NCBI RefSeq assembly: GCF_001483135.1
Contig: NZ_LNAL01000008.1
Span: 682,001 to 746,000, forward strand
Direction of reading: 5' to 3'
DNA from: Solirubrum puertoriconensis
GTDB taxonomy: Bacteria; Bacteroidota; Bacteroidia; Cytophagales; Hymenobacteraceae
DNA: 64,000 bases
Shown: positions 60,892 to 64,000 of the stretch, piece after piece
Numbering within the stretch: position 1 is the stretch's first letter
Layout of the letters: every line of letters begins with the position of its first letter
Notes under the pieces: generated by a model
Seen by the model: the letters and a program-made list of their open reading frames with translations, nothing else
The model's database searches: none
Told to the model about the DNA's origin: nothing
Program-made: the position numbers and the translations under genes

Positions 60892-62310
60892 TCAGGGGCG
60901 CATGATGCGGCCGCGCAGCTCGGCGCCATCGGGGGTGCGCAACCGCAGCAGGTATAGGCCGGGCGCTGCCGGTGGTAAGCTGAGCTGAGTGGTGCCACCG
61001 CTGATTTCGCCTTGCCACACCTGCCGCCCGCGGGCATCGGTGAGCAGAGCGGTGGCACGGGTGCGCAGCGCCGGTAGCTGCAAGGTGGCTGTGGCGTTGG
61101 CCGGGGCCGGGTTGGGGTAGATCGTTAGGCTCAAAGCCACCGGCTTGGTGACCGAAGTGGGGGTGAAGGCACGATTCTCGAGCACCAATATCCGGTCGTC
61201 GGTAGGGCCGGGGGCGGTGCGGCCGTCGCGGTTGGAGGTGCCCACATACACGCGCCCCTGGGGCGATACGCAAATGGCACGCAGGCGGCCGTAGGTGCCC
61301 GTCCAGAGGTTGTTTTCGCGCAGCACCTGTTCGCCGTTGGCCGATAAGGGCAAGGCCGAGAAGGTACCTGCCTTCAGGCTAAGCTGCAGCAGGTTGTTGC
61401 GCCAATCGGGTATGGCGGGGTGGTCGTAGTAGGCGAGGCCCGAAACACCTAGGGTGGGCGTCCAGGTAATCAGCGGTTCGCGCACGTTGTTGGCCTGGCA
61501 GAAAGCCTGTTCGGCAGGTAGGTTGCAGAGGCCTTCCACGTTGGGCCAGCCGTAGTTGCGGTTGGCCTCGATCAGGTTCACTTCGTCGTCGTTGTTGGGA
61601 CCGTGCTCCGCGCTGTAGAGCTTGCCGGTGCTGGCTGCCCGCGCCAGCCCCTGCGGGTTGCGGTGACCTAGGGTATACACCAGCGAGCCGGCCACTGGGT
61701 TGTTGGCTGGCACGGAGCCATCGAGGTTCAGGCGCAGAATTTTCCCCGTAAGGCTGCTGCGGTTTTGCGCCGATGGCAAGTCTTGCGCGTCGCCGGTAGT
61801 CATCAGCAGGGTATTGTCGGGCAGCAAAAGCAGGCGCGAACCGCTGTGCGTAGTTTGGGCCGGTATGTTGCCCAGCAGCACCTGCGGGTTGCTAAGCGCA
61901 TTGGTGCCGATGGTGTACTGGTACCGCACCAGCTTTTCCTTTAATTGGCCGCCTTCGGTATAGTTGTACACCACAAACACGCCGTACTGGTTGCTGCCTG
62001 GGGTTGGCACTACAGCCATGCCCAGCAAGCCGCTTTCGCCGGTTTCGGTTACGTCGGCAATGGTTAGCAGCGGCGTTACCACGCCCGTAGCCGGGTCGAT
62101 GCGGCTTACCCGGCCGCCGCGCTCCGTCATCCACAGAAAATTGTCGGGCCCCCAAAGCAGCTCCCACGGGGTATCGCGGCCGGTGGTAAGCGTAGAAACA
62201 CTCACGGTGGTGTTGCCCACCTGGTAGCTGCCGGGCTGTGCATCGGCACTCCTAGGCGTGCAGTAGGCGCCCAATACTATCAGCAGAAAACATGCGGCGA
62301 AACGTTTCAT
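60892..62310 (-). CDS. PQQ-type sugar dehydrogenase-like beta-propeller with T9SS signal
   Basis: A 472-residue exported protein from the ATG at 62310 (signal peptide FAACFLLIVLGAYCTPRSADAQ). It has a six-bladed propeller of the glucose/sorbosone dehydrogenase family: DTPWELLWGPDNFLWMTERGG, GLLGMAVVP, HSGSRLLLLPDNTLLMTTGD, GHRNPQGLAR, EHGPNNDDEVN and NYGWPNVEG. Such enzymes oxidise sugars with PQQ. The last 85 residues are a type A T9SS sorting domain (LSLTIYPNPAPANAT, ending LRTPDGAELRGRIMRP), so it is secreted. Confidence 0.9.
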   Translation of the reverse strand: MKRFAACFLLIVLGAYCTPRSADAQPGSYQVGNTTVSVSTLTTGRDTPWELLWGPDNFLWMTERGGRVSRIDPATGVVTPLLTIADVTETGESGLLGMAVVPTPGSNQYGVFVVYNYTEGGQLKEKLVRYQYTIGTNALSNPQVLLGNIPAQTTHSGSRLLLLPDNTLLMTTGDAQDLPSAQNRSSLTGKILRLNLDGSVPANNPVAGSLVYTLGHRNPQGLARAASTGKLYSAEHGPNNDDEVNLIEANRNYGWPNVEGLCNLPAEQAFCQANNVREPLITWTPTLGVSGLAYYDHPAIPDWRNNLLQLSLKAGTFSALPLSANGEQVLRENNLWTGTYGRLRAICVSPQGRVYVGTSNRDGRTAPGPTDDRILVLENRAFTPTSVTKPVALSLTIYPNPAPANATATLQLPALRTRATALLTDARGRQVWQGEISGGTTQLSLPPAAPGLYLLRLRTPDGAELRGRIMRP

Positions 62311-62437
62311 ACGCAGGAGCTTAAGGGTAAACACTAACAGGAAAGAGCGAGCTTACAAGCATAACGGTTTTCTGGCCGCTTCGGATTGCTGATATTTCCG
62401 ACAGTGCCGCCGCTATTTTGTTTCTTTCTTCCCCACC

Positions 62438-64000
62438 ATGAAAAAACTTTTTCCTTCTCTGCTCGGCGGCGCCGTCTGCTTTGTGGCCGGTGCCCTTACC
62501 ATGCGCGCTACCGATGCACCTAGTGCCGTAACGGTGCCCATGTTACGAGCCGCCCAGGAGCTTATGGGCCTGCATTTTTCCGATGCACAGCTCGATTCGG
62601 CCCGCCGCGAAGTGACTGATTCGCGAAGCAGCTACGAAGCCTTGCGCAAGCTGCCCATTCCGAATGGCGTAGCACCCACTACCGTGTTCGACCCGGTGCC
62701 GCTGCGCCTGCGGCCCACCGGCATCGAGAAAATGCGCGTCGACCACGGCAAGCTGCCCAAAATGGGCAAAGTAACGCTGCCCTCTAACCGCGACGATCTG
62801 GCTTTCTACACCGTGCGCCAGCTCGGCGAGCTGCTGCGTACCAAGCAAGTCAGCTCCGAAGAATTAACCAAGTTCTTTTTGGCGCGCCTGAAAAAGTACG
62901 ACTCCAAGCTGCTGTGCGTAACCTCGCTCACCGAGGACCTAGCCCTGCAGCAAGCCCGCCAAGCCGACGATGAAATACGGCGCGGTAAGTACCGCGGGCC
63001 GCTACACGGGGTGCCGTTTGGCGTGAAGGACTTGTTCAGCACCAAGGGCTACAAAACCACTTGGGGTTCGGTGCCTTACAAAGACCAGACGCTCGATGAA
63101 GACGCCGCCGTGGTAACGCGCCTGCGCGACGCCGGCGGAGTGCTGTTAGCCAAATTTACCCTAGGCGAGCTGGCCATGGGCGACGTGTGGTACGGCGGCA
63201 TGACGCGCAGCCCCTGGGACATCAGCAAAGGCAGCAGCGGCTCGTCGGCTGGTTCGGCCTCGGCAGTGGCCGCTGGCTTGGTGCCCTACGCCATCGGTAC
63301 TGAAACCCTAGGTTCGATTGTAAGCCCGAGCACGGCCTGCGGCACCACTGGCCTGCGGCCGACTTACGGCCGTATAAGCCGCGCCGGCGCTATGGCTTTG
63401 AGCTGGTCGATGGACAAAGCCGGACCCATTACCCGCTCGGCCGAAGACTGCGCCCTGGTGTTTGCTGCTTTGGATGGCCTCGACAGCCGCGACGCGGCCA
63501 CCCTAACGGTGCCAAGCAACGTGTGGCCTTTCCGCTACGCTTTCGATACCGACCTCAAAAAGCTACGCATTGGCTACGTAAAAGCCGATTTCGACCGCAC
63601 GTACCCCACCAAAGCCAACGACCAGGCCGTGCTGGAAACCCTTCGTAAGCTGGGCGTGCAGCTGGTGGAAATTGAACTGCCGAAGCTGCCGGCCGGCGAC
63701 ATGACTTTCCTGCTCACGGCTGAAGGGGCCGCCGCTTTCGACGACCTCACCCGCTCGGGCCGCGACGCCTCCATGGTAAAGCAAGACCGCAATGCCTGGC
63801 CCAACCTGTTCCGGGCTTCGCGCTTTGTGCCGGCCGTGGAGTACATCCAAGCCCAACGTGCCCGCCGACTTCTGATCGAAGAATTGGATGCCCGCATCAA
63901 AGACCTCGACGGGTACGTGGCACCTTCGTTCAGCAGCAACCTGGTTATTACCAACCTCACCGGTCACCCGGCCGTGGTGGTGCCGAACGGCTTCCGGCCC
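62438..64000 (+). CDS. Amidase-signature family hydrolase, 3' end outside window
   Basis: The frame starts at ATG 62438 (MKKLFPSLLGGAVCFVAG, a signal peptide) and stays open for 521 codons to the window edge. Amidase-signature residues are present: K197 (GVPFGVKDLF), the Gly/Ser-rich loop GSSGSSAGSASAVAAG and nucleophile S293 (TETLGSIVSPST). The signal peptide argues against GatA of tRNA amidation and for an exported amidase. C-terminus not seen. Confidence 0.85.
   Translation, partial: MKKLFPSLLGGAVCFVAGALTMRATDAPSAVTVPMLRAAQELMGLHFSDAQLDSARREVTDSRSSYEALRKLPIPNGVAPTTVFDPVPLRLRPTGIEKMRVDHGKLPKMGKVTLPSNRDDLAFYTVRQLGELLRTKQVSSEELTKFFLARLKKYDSKLLCVTSLTEDLALQQARQADDEIRRGKYRGPLHGVPFGVKDLFSTKGYKTTWGSVPYKDQTLDEDAAVVTRLRDAGGVLLAKFTLGELAMGDVWYGGMTRSPWDISKGSSGSSAGSASAVAAGLVPYAIGTETLGSIVSPSTACGTTGLRPTYGRISRAGAMALSWSMDKAGPITRSAEDCALVFAALDGLDSRDAATLTVPSNVWPFRYAFDTDLKKLRIGYVKADFDRTYPTKANDQAVLETLRKLGVQLVEIELPKLPAGDMTFLLTAEGAAAFDDLTRSGRDASMVKQDRNAWPNLFRASRFVPAVEYIQAQRARRLLIEELDARIKDLDGYVAPSFSSNLVITNLTGHPAVVVPNGFRP

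Overview
The window looks like chromosome of a GC-rich Bacteroidota bacterium, most likely Hymenobacter or a close relative. The support is PorT-like and TonB-dependent outer-membrane proteins, two proteins with type IX secretion (T9SS) C-terminal signals, a 30S protein THX gene, TonB_C-repeat proteins, and a very high density of the hexamer CCTAGG in the backbone genes. This is inference from gene content; no rRNA or tRNA gene is visible.

Layout. (1) 1-3.9 kb is backbone: a partial OM barrel gene, a PagL-like lipid A deacylase, 30S protein THX, pyrD, and the C-terminal third of comM (yifB). (2) About 3.89-38.15 kb is a 34.3-kb genomic island that has split comM. The comM N-terminal two thirds lie at 38.14-39.21 kb, and a 9-bp direct repeat (GCACGGGCA) marks both junctions. 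A tyrosine integrase sits just inside the left junction next to a cluster of arm-type repeats. (3) 39.2-64 kb is backbone again: gmhA, an MsbA-like ABC exporter, a Wzi-like barrel, a hydrolase, two TonB_C-repeat proteins, asd, a lamin-tail protein, a metal-homeostasis block (TonB receptor, mntH, CDF exporter) with DtxR/MntR-like operators, two T9SS cargo proteins and an amidase cut by the window edge.

Island cargo. No conjugation genes are visible, so this looks like an integrase-borne accessory or defence island. From left to right it holds: integrase plus an HTH protein; regulators and four copies of a 15-bp palindrome; a compact module of colicin-E3-like RNase, acidic putative antitoxin and ImmA-type protease; a serine recombinase with an uncharacterised helical partner; a decayed SAVED-domain (CBASS-type) gene; a split RHS toxin locus; a third RHS half without its partner; an orphan HsdR_N-type nuclease; a serine recombinase whose catalytic Ser is Asn; a TcmP/three-Cys (DUF5131) pair; two unknown proteins; and a pair made of an HExxH protein and an ADP-ribosyltransferase-like protein beside the right junction.

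The RHS locus has an SpvB-like shell gene followed by a 2157-residue protein with signal peptide, about 20 plant-type LRRs, DUF6443, RHS core and a toxin tip, then an immunity gene and a displaced fragment of RHS core. The strongest leads for undescribed biology are the protease/ADP-ribosyltransferase pair, the stand-alone E3-like RNase module, and the CCTAGG motif that is dense in the backbone but not in the island.
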